A DNA stretch of 64,000 nucleotides. Origin: Pseudomonadota bacterium (GTDB taxonomy: Bacteria > Myxococcota_A > Polyangia > Haliangiales > Haliangiaceae). The first letter of the stretch is position 1, and every line of letters starts with the position of its first letter. The stretch lies in NCBI GenBank assembly GCA_022360315.1, contig JAKSDA010000387.1:1-64000 (forward strand). Reading direction: 5' to 3'. The translations under genes were made by a program, and so were the position numbers. The notes beneath the pieces are model-generated. The model was not told where the DNA came from and searched no databases. It saw nothing but the letters and a program-made list of their open reading frames with translations. This document shows, in pieces, positions 27,162 to 35,488 of the stretch.

Positions 27162-28352
27162 ATGAGTACGGTCATCGCTGCAGCTGTTACCGACACTGGC
27201 AAGGTCCGCGAGCACAACGAAGACAGCTATCTCCTCGATACAGAGACTCAGATCTTCATCGTCTGCGACGGCATGGGGGGACATGCGGCAGGCGAAGTGG
27301 CCAGCTCCATGGCCGTCCAGATCACCAAGCAATCGTGGACCGCACCCAGCATGAAAATGCGCATGGAAGCTTATGCCGACCGCGGTGATGCTGATTCACG
27401 GCGCGCTCTGATCCAGGCGGTACGCCAGGGCGTCATGAGTGCGCACCTCGAGATCATCGATCAGGCCAAGCTGGACGAGGACAAGGCCGGCATGGGAACC
27501 ACATTTACCGGTTTCCTGATCGCGGGAGGCGACGCCATTTTTGCTCATGCGGGCGATTCTCGGGCCTATCTGGTGCGCGACGATATCGCCATGCAGCTGT
27601 CCGAGGATCACACCTTGATCGCGCGTCTGCAGGCTTCGGGCATCGATCCCACGACAGGGGGTGCTGCCACGGCGCGCTGGAAGGGCGTACTAACCAATGC
27701 GTTGGGCATCGGCGACGCCACTCGAGTGGCCACCTTCATCGTGTCGATGTATTCGGGAGATAAGATTCTCTTATGCTCAGATGGCGTCACCGAATACCTC
27801 AACGAGAGTGAGATCGGGCAGGTTTTGGTCAGCGCGCCCAGCCCGGCCCGGGCCGCTCAGCGCCTGGTCGACACGGCGCTGGATCGAGGCGGGGCCGACA
27901 ATGCCACTGCCCTGGTGGTCAAGGTGGTCGAGGCCGGCGAAACTCGAATCCCAGCCGAGCAGCGCGAGCGCGACGAGGCGGCCATCAGCCAGTGCCCGCT
28001 GTTTGCTCTGTTGTCGCCGCAGGAACGGCTGCGTGCACTGCGCATTACCACCACCCGCGAGCTCAAGCAGAGCAAGCCGCTGGTGCCGATCGCCCTGGGC
28101 AACCGCGTATCCTACGTGGTTTTATCGGGAGAGGTTGAGCTCGCCGAGGGCACCGTGGGGGTCGGCTCGGTGATCTATCCCGAGGCACTGGTCGAGGGCA
28201 CCGATGCGCCTGCGCGGTCGAAGACTGCACAGGCGTCCACTCCGGTGCGCCTTTTGACCATTCGCCAGGATGACTTTTTCGAGCTGGCCGAGGAAGATTC
28301 CGACCTCGGCGTGAAACTCTACGCTGCGGTGGCCAAGTTGATGGCCACCTGA
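27162..28352 (+). CDS. PP2C-type Ser/Thr phosphatase with cyclic-nucleotide-binding-like domain
   Basis: The protein has 396 residues. Residues 1-255 form a PP2C (PPM) phosphatase. It has the family's entry motif TDTGKVREHNEDSYLLD, metal-binding VCDGMGGHAAGEVAS, AHAGDSRAYLVR, LCSDGVTEYL and the final GGADNATALVVKV. Residues about 275-396 (CPLFALLSPQERLRALRITT; VVLSGEVELAEGTVGVGSVI) have the jelly-roll pattern of cyclic-nucleotide-binding domains, though the phosphate-binding cassette is not obvious. It presumably counteracts the many Ser/Thr kinases nearby, with activity modulated through the added domain. ATG at 27162 follows a modest CCCGAG. It diverges from mgtE. Confidence 0.88.
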   Translation: MSTVIAAAVTDTGKVREHNEDSYLLDTETQIFIVCDGMGGHAAGEVASSMAVQITKQSWTAPSMKMRMEAYADRGDADSRRALIQAVRQGVMSAHLEIIDQAKLDEDKAGMGTTFTGFLIAGGDAIFAHAGDSRAYLVRDDIAMQLSEDHTLIARLQASGIDPTTGGAATARWKGVLTNALGIGDATRVATFIVSMYSGDKILLCSDGVTEYLNESEIGQVLVSAPSPARAAQRLVDTALDRGGADNATALVVKVVEAGETRIPAEQRERDEAAISQCPLFALLSPQERLRALRITTTRELKQSKPLVPIALGNRVSYVVLSGEVELAEGTVGVGSVIYPEALVEGTDAPARSKTAQASTPVRLLTIRQDDFFELAEEDSDLGVKLYAAVAKLMAT

Positions 28353-28443
28353 ACCCCTCGCAAATGGCGATGATTTATTGGACATTTCTGCCGGGCACCG
28401 GGGTGTGGTGGAGTGCTGAAGTGGTGCGCTAAAGGACAACCCA

Positions 28444-29682
28444 ATGCGAGATGTATTTATCTACGATGCTGTTCGCACGCCGCGCGGTCGTGGCAAGCCG
28501 GGCAAGGGAGCGCTCAGCGGTGTGCACCCTCAAGAGCTTCTGGCCCAGACTCTCAACCGCCTGGCCGACAGGAATGACCTGGCCAGGAGCGAGGTCGACG
28601 ACCTGGTCATCGGCTGTGTCTCACAAGTCGGCGAGCAGGGTGCTTGCATCGCCCGCATGGCGCTTTTGGCTGCAGGCTGGCCGCACCAGGTCACCGGGGT
28701 CACGGTCAACCGATTCTGCGGCTCGGGCCTGCAGGCGGTCAATTTTGCCGCCATGGGGATTGCCAGTGGATTTCAGGACTGCGTGGTTGCCGGCGGTGTC
28801 GAATCCATGTCGCGGGTTCCGATGTTTTCGGATGGAGCCGATATCGACGGCAAGAACCCCGGGTTGCGCCAGCGTATCGCGCAGGTGCCCCAGGGCATCT
28901 CGGCCGACCTCATTGCCACGCTCGAGGGATTTTCCCGCGACGACGTGGATGGGTTTGCCTGCGAGAGCCAGGCTCGAGCGGCCCGGGCGGCCGAGCAAGA
29001 TCGTTTTGCCGCATCGTTATTCCCGGTGGTCGATGACCGGGGCGAGGTAGTGCTCGAACGCGACGAACATCCCCGGCCGGGAACCACCATGGAAGCGCTT
29101 GCCGCGCTGGCGCCCGCATTCACTGATCTCGGAGCGAGCCCGGCCGACCATTCGAGCACTGGCGAGACCCTCGATCAGCTCGCTCTCCGCGCCTATCCCG
29201 CGGCTGAGGCCATTGGCCACGTTCACACGGGCGGAAACTCCAGCGGTATCGTGGATGGTGCTGCCGTGGTTCTTCTCGGGTCCAGAGAATGGGGCCAGCG
29301 AGCCGGACTTCGGCCCCGGGCGCGCATTGTATCCATGGCAACAGCTGGGGCCGAGCCGGTTATCATGCTGACGGCTCCGGCTCCGGCATCCCGCAAAGCG
29401 CTGGCCCGAGCCGAGATGTCGGCCCGGGATATCGATCTGTGGGAGATCAATGAAGCGTTTGCCGTGGTTCCGCTTCTCACCATGCGCGAGCTCGGCGTCG
29501 AATACGAGCGGGTCAACGTCAACGGCGGCGCCATTGCGCTCGGCCACCCGCTCGGTGCAACTGGCGCGATTCTCCTGGGCACTGCGATCGACGAACTGGA
29601 GCGCAGCGGAAAGGGCACTGCGCTGATCACACTGTGCATTGGCGGCGGCATGGGCATCGCCACCATTGTCGAGCGAAGTTAA
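28444..29682 (+). CDS. Acetyl-CoA acetyltransferase (thiolase)
   Basis: This 412-residue thiolase carries all catalytic motifs: the nucleophilic cysteine in VNRFCGSGLQAV, the histidine in GGAIALGHPLGATGA, and the second cysteine in LITLCIGGGMGIA. It also has the NEAFAVVPLL segment. These enzymes cleave 3-ketoacyl-CoA in beta-oxidation or condense two acetyl-CoA units. The length suits either a degradative (FadA-type) or biosynthetic enzyme. AAAGGA lies eight bases before the ATG. It follows the phosphatase gene by 91 bases and precedes the Rieske-glutamate synthase gene by about 100 bases, so co-transcription is possible but not evident. Confidence 0.93.
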   Translation: MRDVFIYDAVRTPRGRGKPGKGALSGVHPQELLAQTLNRLADRNDLARSEVDDLVIGCVSQVGEQGACIARMALLAAGWPHQVTGVTVNRFCGSGLQAVNFAAMGIASGFQDCVVAGGVESMSRVPMFSDGADIDGKNPGLRQRIAQVPQGISADLIATLEGFSRDDVDGFACESQARAARAAEQDRFAASLFPVVDDRGEVVLERDEHPRPGTTMEALAALAPAFTDLGASPADHSSTGETLDQLALRAYPAAEAIGHVHTGGNSSGIVDGAAVVLLGSREWGQRAGLRPRARIVSMATAGAEPVIMLTAPAPASRKALARAEMSARDIDLWEINEAFAVVPLLTMRELGVEYERVNVNGGAIALGHPLGATGAILLGTAIDELERSGKGTALITLCIGGGMGIATIVERS

Positions 29683-29786
29683 CCTGTCCCGCCGCGCGGC
29701 GCAGCTCGACGACAGCCGGTGGATCCGGTTGCCTCGCGCCGTTGCCGCGCATATCGTCCGCCTTTGACTGTGACCCGGAGGAATCT

Positions 29787-31427
29787 ATGACCGCCAAAGA
29801 GGAGCCCCAATCCAAGGCCAAAGTCGCCACGTGGAGCGCCCTGCACGATCGCAAGCCCGCCTATGCCCTGATCGGCAACGTCGACCTGGTCGTCGTTCGC
29901 TACGACGACAGGGTCTCGGTGCTGTACGGCCGCTGCCTGCATCGCGGCGCTCTGATGTCCGATGGGACCATTCGGGGCGACAACCTGGTGTGCGGCGTAC
30001 ACGGCTGGGACTACCGCTACGACACCGGAGTCAGCGAGTACAACAACGCCGAGGCGCTGCACAAGTTTGCTGCCTGGATCGACAGCGAGGCCGATGCGGT
30101 GTACGTGGACGAGGATGAGATCGCGGCGTTCGAGCGCCGGCATCCCCAGCCCTACAAGCGCAGCGAGTACCTGGGTTTGTATCAGGACATGCACGGTACC
30201 CCTGCCGAGGACCGCAACTCGTACATCCAGGAATTGGCCAGAAACGGCCTGTCCAGGCTGGGCCATCACGGTCAGGTCTCGGCCATGGGCGTACCGCGCC
30301 CCGACCTGCCAGCGTGGGACGATGTCCAGCTCATCACCGCACAACTGGCCCGCCGACCGCTAGCCGAGGATACTGAGGTCGGCACCGAACTGGTCGTCGG
30401 CCCCATGGCCAAAAAGCCGCTGATTTTGAAGATCCCCGTGTTTGTTTCCGACATGAGCTTCGGCGCTCTGAGCGAAGAGGCCAAAGTAGCTCTGGCCCGG
30501 GGAGCGGAACTGGCCGGAACCGGCATCTGCTCCGGCGAGGGCGGCATGCTGCCCGAGGAAGAGGAGGCAAATTCGCGTTATTTTTACGAGCTGGCCTCGG
30601 CCAAATTTGGCTGGAGCCTGGACAAAGTTGCCCGATGCCAGGCTTTTCACTTCAAGGCCGGACAGGGTGCCAAGACCGGAACCGGCGGCCATCTGCCCGG
30701 CCAGAAAGTCATCGGCAAGATCGCCGAGGTGCGCGGCCTTCCCGAGGGCGAGCCAGCGATCAGTCCGCCGGTCTTTCCCGACCTCAAAACTGCCGAGGAT
30801 TTTTCTCGAATCGCCGACGAGGTGCGCGACGCCACCGGCGGCGTACCCATCGGTTTCAAGATGAGCGCCCAGCACATCGAGGACGATATCGACTTTGCCC
30901 TGCGCGTGGACATCGATTACATCATCATCGATGGTCGCGGTGGTGCCACCGGTGCGGCGCCCGAGATCTTCAAAAACAACATCTCGGTGCCTTCCATGGC
31001 AGCGCTGGCCCGGGCGCGTCGACATTTGCGCAAACGCAAACGCGACGACGTGACCCTGATTGTCACCGGCGGTCTGCGCACCGAGTCGGACTTTGTCAAG
31101 GCCATGGCGCTGGGCGCTGATGGCGTGGCCATAGCAAACTCGGCGATCCAGGCCATCGGCTGCCTGGGCATGCGCGCCTGCCACACCAACAACTGCCCGG
31201 TGGGTATCGCCACCCAGCGCAAAGACCTCCGGGCCCGTCTCATCGTCGAGGAATCGGCCAAACGTCTGGCCAATTTTTTGAACGCGACAACCGACCTGAT
31301 GAAAATCCTCGCCCGTGCGTGCGGCCACAATCATCTCAATCAGTTCTGTCTCGACGACCTCACCACCTGGAAGCGCGACATCGCCTACCTCACCGGTGTG
31401 CATTACGCCGGCGTCACGTCTCTGTAA
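29787..31427 (+). CDS. Rieske domain-FMN glutamate synthase-like fusion protein
   Basis: The protein has 546 residues. Residues about 12-105 form a Rieske [2Fe-2S] domain with the ligand set Cys50-x-His52 and Cys69-x2-His72 (CLHRG...CGVHGWDY). Residues about 150-546 are an FMN-binding glutamate synthase core: PVFVSDMSFGALSEEAKVAL, SGEGGMLPEE, AGQGAKTGTGGHLPG, a phosphate-binding IVTGGLRTESDF, and the Cys-rich ACHTNNCPVGIATQ that holds the 3Fe-4S cluster in GOGAT. No glutaminase domain is present. The Rieske domain could feed electrons to FMN in place of the usual small subunit. The CGGAGGAATCT ribosome binding site before 29787 fixes the start; an upstream extension to 29634 is unlikely. The substrate is unknown. 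Confidence 0.88.
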   Translation: MTAKEEPQSKAKVATWSALHDRKPAYALIGNVDLVVVRYDDRVSVLYGRCLHRGALMSDGTIRGDNLVCGVHGWDYRYDTGVSEYNNAEALHKFAAWIDSEADAVYVDEDEIAAFERRHPQPYKRSEYLGLYQDMHGTPAEDRNSYIQELARNGLSRLGHHGQVSAMGVPRPDLPAWDDVQLITAQLARRPLAEDTEVGTELVVGPMAKKPLILKIPVFVSDMSFGALSEEAKVALARGAELAGTGICSGEGGMLPEEEEANSRYFYELASAKFGWSLDKVARCQAFHFKAGQGAKTGTGGHLPGQKVIGKIAEVRGLPEGEPAISPPVFPDLKTAEDFSRIADEVRDATGGVPIGFKMSAQHIEDDIDFALRVDIDYIIIDGRGGATGAAPEIFKNNISVPSMAALARARRHLRKRKRDDVTLIVTGGLRTESDFVKAMALGADGVAIANSAIQAIGCLGMRACHTNNCPVGIATQRKDLRARLIVEESAKRLANFLNATTDLMKILARACGHNHLNQFCLDDLTTWKRDIAYLTGVHYAGVTSL

Positions 31428-31572
31428 TCGCAGCTGTACTCGCTTATTGCCGCGAATCGCTCCCCTCTCGAAAATCGACCATTGAGATGGGAGCATGTCT
31501 CGAAGCCGGCAAGACTTGCAATCTACGGCAAAACCCAATATTGTATAAATAAATCCTATTTATCGCTGGATA

Positions 31573-31603
31573 AAGAATAGCCAGTTTGCTTTACGCTATT
31601 CTT
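31573..31603. promoter_or_regulatory. Inverted repeat, possible operator or hairpin
   Basis: AAGAATAG at 31573-31580 and its exact complement CTATTCTT at 31596-31603 are separated by 15 bases, in an AT-rich stretch upstream of the symporter cluster. The dyad spacing suits a dimeric regulator. No known consensus was recognised. Confidence 0.35.
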
Positions 31604-31884
31604 AATGCGTTGATATCACAAATGAATCGATTTATGCAGTGGTCTCTTGTCCTGAGCCGCTGTACCTGGCGAGCTAGTTTCGTTGGAGTTGTACCTGTGG
31701 AGCTCGATTCTTTGAGTCAATCTGCCAATCGTAGCTGGCTGTGCTTTACGACAAAGCGCGTTATAGCTGAAAAACCAGCTGATACCAGGGATCGGTTTAC
31801 CCGTACCTGCAAGACCCCGTCATCTGCTCTGGCCAATCCGGACCGACCCGGCAGCGCGACTGACCAGGACTGCTATCAACCGGT

Positions 31885-31902
31885 GTTTTAATACATTAAA
31901 AC
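31885..31902 (+). promoter_or_regulatory. Inverted repeat directly before the small-ORF ribosome binding site
   Basis: GTTTTAA (31885-31891) and TTAAAAC (31896-31902) form a 7-bp dyad with a four-base loop, ending two or three bases before the AGAGGAG ribosome binding site of the 31917 ORF. It could be an operator or an RNA hairpin that controls access to that site. Confidence 0.4.
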
Positions 31903-31916
31903 CGAGAGGAGTACGA

Positions 31917-32045
31917 ATGACTCGATGCCACAGATGTGGGAGAGCGGGCTTTGTCAGGTGTAGTTCTGAGCACCCGTCCGGCCGGTCCAAAGACGCTTGC
32001 CGGGCCTCGGCCACGCCCGGGGTCGACAATGAAAGGACGACGTAG
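31917..32045 (+). CDS. 42-residue cysteine-containing small protein/leader ORF
   Basis: This small frame begins MTRCHRCGRAGFVRC, contains four cysteines (4, 7, 15 and 28) and ends GVDNERTT. A strong AGAGGAG sits six bases before the ATG. Its TAG is immediately followed by the ATG of the sodium:solute symporter with no spacer. The CxxC-G pattern resembles half of a zinc ribbon or a metal-binding knuckle. Either it is a genuine small metal- or thiol-responsive protein, or a leader peptide coupling translation of the symporter. The AAAGGA site for the symporter lies inside its last codons. Confidence 0.55.
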   Translation: MTRCHRCGRAGFVRCSSEHPSGRSKDACRASATPGVDNERTT

Positions 32046-33467
32046 ATGAGTCATATTGATCTGTTCAACTGGATCATCCTCTTGGGGTTTCTCCTGGCGA
32101 TGCTCGCGCGGGTGCTCATCAGCGCCCGACACATCCGGTCCGAGCATCGTGAGGAGTTATTCTTCAAGGGCACCGATCCATCGGGGCACGAAGTCAACAC
32201 CGTCACGCTGGCCGCCACGCTGCTGATCAGCTGGGTCATGGCCAAGAGCGTGCAGAACACCGCCGACCTGGGGATGAAGTTCGGCCTGCCCGGAGGCGCG
32301 GCCTACGCTACCTACTGGCTTGCGTTTATCGTGGCCGGGGTGGTGATCTATCGGCTTCGGGTCGGCGGGTTCGCCAGTATTCATCATTTTCTGAACAGCC
32401 AATTCGGTCGCACCGCAGTATGGCTGTTTTCACTGATCCTCCTGTTTCGTCTGTGGAACGAGGTGTGGAGCAATACGATGGTGGTCGCCCAGTTCTTCGG
32501 CGACTCTGGCTCGGCTTTGTTCATCACTGCCGCGTGGATCACGACCGCGCTGGTGCTGGGCTACTCGCTGATCAGCGGCTTTCGCGGCAGCATTATCACC
32601 GACGTGCTGCAGATGGCCCTGGCGGCAGGCGTGCTGGGCATGCTGCTGCTCTTCATCGTGCCCAGGGACCAGACCACCGAAATCATCGCCAGCGGCGAGT
32701 GGACGCTGGTCGGCGGCGTCGACTTGATCTTCGTGGCGTTGATCCAGATCTTCTCCTACCCGTTCCACGACCCGGTCCTGACCGATCGCGGTTTCATCAC
32801 CGAACCGAAAAAGATGCTGCGCGGATTCGTGCTCGCCGCTGTGGCTGGCGTTCTATTCATCACGTTCTTCTCGTTCATTGGTATCTACAACCGCATCGTC
32901 GGCGTTGGCGGCAACTCGACCATCGACACTGCGCGCGTACTCGGGCTGCCCGCCTTGCTCATGATGAACGTGATGATGCTGACCGCGGCCAGTTCGACGC
33001 TCGACTCGACGTTTTCCTCCATCGGCAAGCTCGCCGCCGTCGACCTGAGTTTCGGCGAGCGCCGGGTGCGAATACGCACGGCTCGGCTGGCCATGGTGGT
33101 CATGGCCGTGCTCGGCGGGGCCATGGTCCACCTCGACCCCGCCATTCTGTCGGCCACGACAGTGAGTGGCACGATGGTCATAGGCCTGGCGCCGGTATTT
33201 CTTCTGTGGCGATGGAAACGCGCCGGTCCACTGAGTTACTGGCTGAGCGTGCTGATCGGCCTGGCCTGTGGTCTAGCCTATGCCCTCAAACTCGTCCCCG
33301 CCACTATCGGAGGCGGATCGTACGGCGGGTTGCTGTGGATCAACGTCGTGGGGACCATCGCCTGCTTCACGGCGTTTGTTCTCGCCGCTGTGGTCGTGCC
33401 GGCCAGACCAGCCGAACAACGCCAAACCGAGCAAAACCACACCGCAGCCCAAGCCGATATCTCGTGA
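32046..33467 (+). CDS. Sodium:solute symporter (SSS family)
   Basis: This 473-residue integral membrane protein has about 13 hydrophobic segments. It has SSS-family features such as ISGFRGSIITDVLQMALAAG (the conserved GG/GxxAVxxTDxxQ-like stretch), SYPFHDPVLTDRGFI and LTAASSTLDSTFSSIGKLAA, the last providing the Ser/Thr sodium-binding region. SSS proteins couple import of sugars, amino acids, nucleosides, vitamins or small acids to sodium entry. The substrate cannot be told from sequence. AAAGGA lies at proper spacing within the end of the preceding small ORF. The gene leads a run of plus-strand genes (unknown protein, metallophosphoesterase, methyltransferase tail) that may process the imported compound. 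Confidence 0.88.
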   Translation: MSHIDLFNWIILLGFLLAMLARVLISARHIRSEHREELFFKGTDPSGHEVNTVTLAATLLISWVMAKSVQNTADLGMKFGLPGGAAYATYWLAFIVAGVVIYRLRVGGFASIHHFLNSQFGRTAVWLFSLILLFRLWNEVWSNTMVVAQFFGDSGSALFITAAWITTALVLGYSLISGFRGSIITDVLQMALAAGVLGMLLLFIVPRDQTTEIIASGEWTLVGGVDLIFVALIQIFSYPFHDPVLTDRGFITEPKKMLRGFVLAAVAGVLFITFFSFIGIYNRIVGVGGNSTIDTARVLGLPALLMMNVMMLTAASSTLDSTFSSIGKLAAVDLSFGERRVRIRTARLAMVVMAVLGGAMVHLDPAILSATTVSGTMVIGLAPVFLLWRWKRAGPLSYWLSVLIGLACGLAYALKLVPATIGGGSYGGLLWINVVGTIACFTAFVLAAVVVPARPAEQRQTEQNHTAAQADIS

Positions 33468-33517
33468 TACACGATCTCAAAAAACTGTGATACAAAATTC
33501 ACAAAGAAGGATCCGTT

Positions 33518-34201
33518 ATGCTGGCACCACCGACGTCCACGAAAACACTCGAAGCGTTCCGCGAACTGGGCTACCTGACGCCCGGCGACATCAATGAAAT
33601 CGAGGCGATCTTCGGCACCGATTTTCCCTTTGCCGACGCGATGGCGCTGGCCGAGTCGGTCCACGTCAACGTCAAGGTCGACGAGGCGTCCGATGTCCCG
33701 CGAGCGCAGATCGAGGCCCTGGGTGCGACGGTCGAGAACGAGAAGGACGGCTATGTGAAGTACGCTTTTGCCGGCGGACTGAACATGATCTTCGCGTCCC
33801 GCGCCATCTCGCAGGACGATCTGGCAGAGTCGGCCGACACGCAGCGCAAGCGGCCCTTCATCGATCATATCGGCATCGATATCCGCGAGGATTCGGATCG
33901 CTCCCGACGGGTCTTCGACACCATCGTCCCTCGCGCAGACCAGATGCGCTGGGATCACATCAGCCAGGGCGGTGATCGCCCGGTGTTCTGCCTGCACGTC
34001 GAAGTGGCGGCCAAACACTGGCTTTTCCCGCCGGACCAGCCCGGCCGCCCGGGCATCCCATTCGAGTTCGCGATCGGGCCGCTGAAGGTGCACAGCGAGG
34101 CGCAGGGTTGCGATCTGCGTCCGGCAAAACCCACCGGCGAAGCGGCCAGCGCGCCCTGTTGCGGCGAATCGCCGGCCGAGTCAGCTGGCAAGGCCCGATG
34201 A
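33518..34201 (+). CDS. Conserved-looking hypothetical protein with C-terminal Cys pair
   Basis: This 227-residue protein does not match a family I recognise. It is soluble, with an acidic N-terminal half (LTPGDINEIEAIFGTDFPFA). A central segment KRPFIDHIGIDIREDSDRSR is followed by VEVAAKHWLFPPDQPGRPGI, containing several His and Asp residues that could bind metal. The tail ends in APCCGES. A CC pair near the C-terminus often binds soft metals or metalloids, but that is only a suggestion. AAGGATCCGTT precedes the ATG. Its stop overlaps the next start (ATGA), tying it to the metallophosphoesterase. Confidence 0.65.
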   Translation: MLAPPTSTKTLEAFRELGYLTPGDINEIEAIFGTDFPFADAMALAESVHVNVKVDEASDVPRAQIEALGATVENEKDGYVKYAFAGGLNMIFASRAISQDDLAESADTQRKRPFIDHIGIDIREDSDRSRRVFDTIVPRADQMRWDHISQGGDRPVFCLHVEVAAKHWLFPPDQPGRPGIPFEFAIGPLKVHSEAQGCDLRPAKPTGEAASAPCCGESPAESAGKAR

Positions 34202-35001
34202 GCGCAGTGAACCAGCGGTGCGACGGTGGTCCGATCGCGCTGATGGGAGGCAGCTATGGCAATGTCCCCGCACTCACCGCGTGCATCGCCTGGGCGCGGC
34301 AGTGCGGCTGCCAGCACCTCGCTTTTCTCGGTGATGCCATCGGCTGCTGCGGCCACAGTGACGAGGTACTGCAACTGCTCGCCGACAATTTCGACATGCT
34401 CGTCGCGGGAAACCACGAGCAGCAGGCCGCTGCCGGTGCGCAGACCTGCGGCTGTGGGTACGCCGATCCGGACGACGAGCGGCTTGGCTGCCTCGCCTAC
34501 AACTACGCCGTGGCGAGCCTCAGCGAAAGCAACCGCAACTGGATTGCGACCTGGCCCGATCAAGCGTTTCTCGCCACGCCTGCCGGGCGCGTGCTGCTGT
34601 GCCATGGCAGCCCCGACAACACCAACGAGTTTCTCTACGAGAGTCGGCTGGACGACGCCCGGCTCAATGCCTGGCTCGACCACGCCGACGCGGTGGCGAT
34701 GGTTTGCACCCATACCGGCCTGCCGTGGGTGCGACAACTCGACGGCGGACGGCTGGCCGTCAATTGCGGGGCGGTCGGCAAGCCCGATCACGACGGCGAC
34801 CTGGCTGTTCACTTTGCCGTGCTGCAGTTGCAGCCGACCCTGAAGGCGCGCATCGAGCGGGTGACCTACGACGCCCAATCCTGGGCGAACCAGCTCGCAG
34901 AGGAAGGCGTTGATCCGGTTTTCATCACGCCGCTGACCTCCGGTCGCTGGACCGCGGGGCGCAACAGCCTTCCACCTCGAGAACGAGAGCAATCGCCGTA
35001 A
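34198..35001 (+). CDS. Metallophosphoesterase-like protein with altered motif I
   Basis: This 267-residue protein has the calcineurin-like fold order: ALMGGSYGNVPAL where DIHGN is expected, FLGDAIGCCGHSDE, LVAGNHEQQ, LCHGSPDN and CTHTGLPWVRQL. In motif I the aspartate and histidine metal ligands are replaced (GGSYGN), while the GD, GNH, HG and HTG motifs remain. It may use only one metal or have another role. My recollection is that a subfamily with a GGxYxN first motif exists, so the change may be family-wide. It is unusually rich in cysteine (CGCGYADPDDERLGC). It overlaps the upstream gene by four bases and is followed by a methyltransferase remnant. Confidence 0.8.
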   Translation: MSAVNQRCDGGPIALMGGSYGNVPALTACIAWARQCGCQHLAFLGDAIGCCGHSDEVLQLLADNFDMLVAGNHEQQAAAGAQTCGCGYADPDDERLGCLAYNYAVASLSESNRNWIATWPDQAFLATPAGRVLLCHGSPDNTNEFLYESRLDDARLNAWLDHADAVAMVCTHTGLPWVRQLDGGRLAVNCGAVGKPDHDGDLAVHFAVLQLQPTLKARIERVTYDAQSWANQLAEEGVDPVFITPLTSGRWTAGRNSLPPREREQSP

Positions 35002-35227
35002 AGAACTGGCGAATTCTGCCCTTCCCGCACTCGAACTCGTCGCCCCCAGGCTGCGGCCAGGCGCCGTCGTGGTCACCGACCATATCGGGCTCTTTGCGGC
35101 CGATCACGCCGACTATCTCGCCTACGTGCGCGATCCGCGCAATGGCTTTGCCTCCGCGCCATGCGCGATGAACGAGGGGACCGAGCTGTCGATCCGTACC
35201 GCCCCCGGATCGGCAGTCTCGTCATGA
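34937..35227 (+). pseudogene. C-terminal remnant of a class I SAM O-methyltransferase
   Basis: Overlapping the end of the metallophosphoesterase gene in another frame, a 96-codon open stretch without a good start encodes the typical O-methyltransferase C-terminus. It has ALELVAPRLRPGAVVVTDHI followed by GLF, YLAYVRDPRNGFASAPCAMN and ELSIRT. The S-adenosylmethionine binding half is missing. This looks like the residue of a deletion that fused the end of the preceding gene region to the methyltransferase tail. An extension by programmed or accidental frameshift from the phosphoesterase is another, less likely, possibility. Confidence 0.6.
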
Positions 35228-35267
35228 GCGCATCTACAGCACACGATGGTCCCCGAATTGCCATCCT

Positions 35268-35295
35268 GAAACTACCATTCCGAAACTACCATTTC
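35268..35295. repeat. Two tandem 14-bp direct repeats
   Basis: GAAACTACCATTCC is followed immediately by GAAACTACCATTTC, in the short gap before the CMD-domain genes. Head-to-tail copies with a 14-base period might be regulator half-sites. Nothing further is known. Confidence 0.4.
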
Positions 35296-35488
35296 CCCGC
35301 AATGTCTGTTTCTTCGCCGTCCCGATCAGGCTGCCGCGAAGCAACAAAATTTTTGCCGCCGACCCCTCGAGGATCGAGTTGAATGGACGATTCTGCATGG
35401 AGCGGTACAGCGGCGGGTTGTGGCCAAAATTTGGACTATTGTCCAGGCACGGCCCACCGCGAAACCGGATCATCGAGACAGGCCCGAA

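Larger units (their letters stand above)
31428..31916. other. Long AT-richer leader region upstream of the symporter cluster
   Basis: This 489-base stretch has lower GC than its surroundings, particularly 31520-31620. It contains two inverted repeats, annotated separately. A 101-codon frame at 31586-31891 lacks a ribosome binding site and coding character and is not called. The region probably contains the promoter and regulatory sites of the 31917-35001 genes. Confidence 0.5.

Noticed and set aside
31586..31891. 101-codon frame upstream of the symporter cluster
   Set aside because: No ribosome binding site, odd composition and AT-richer leader-like DNA; more likely a non-coding 5' region.
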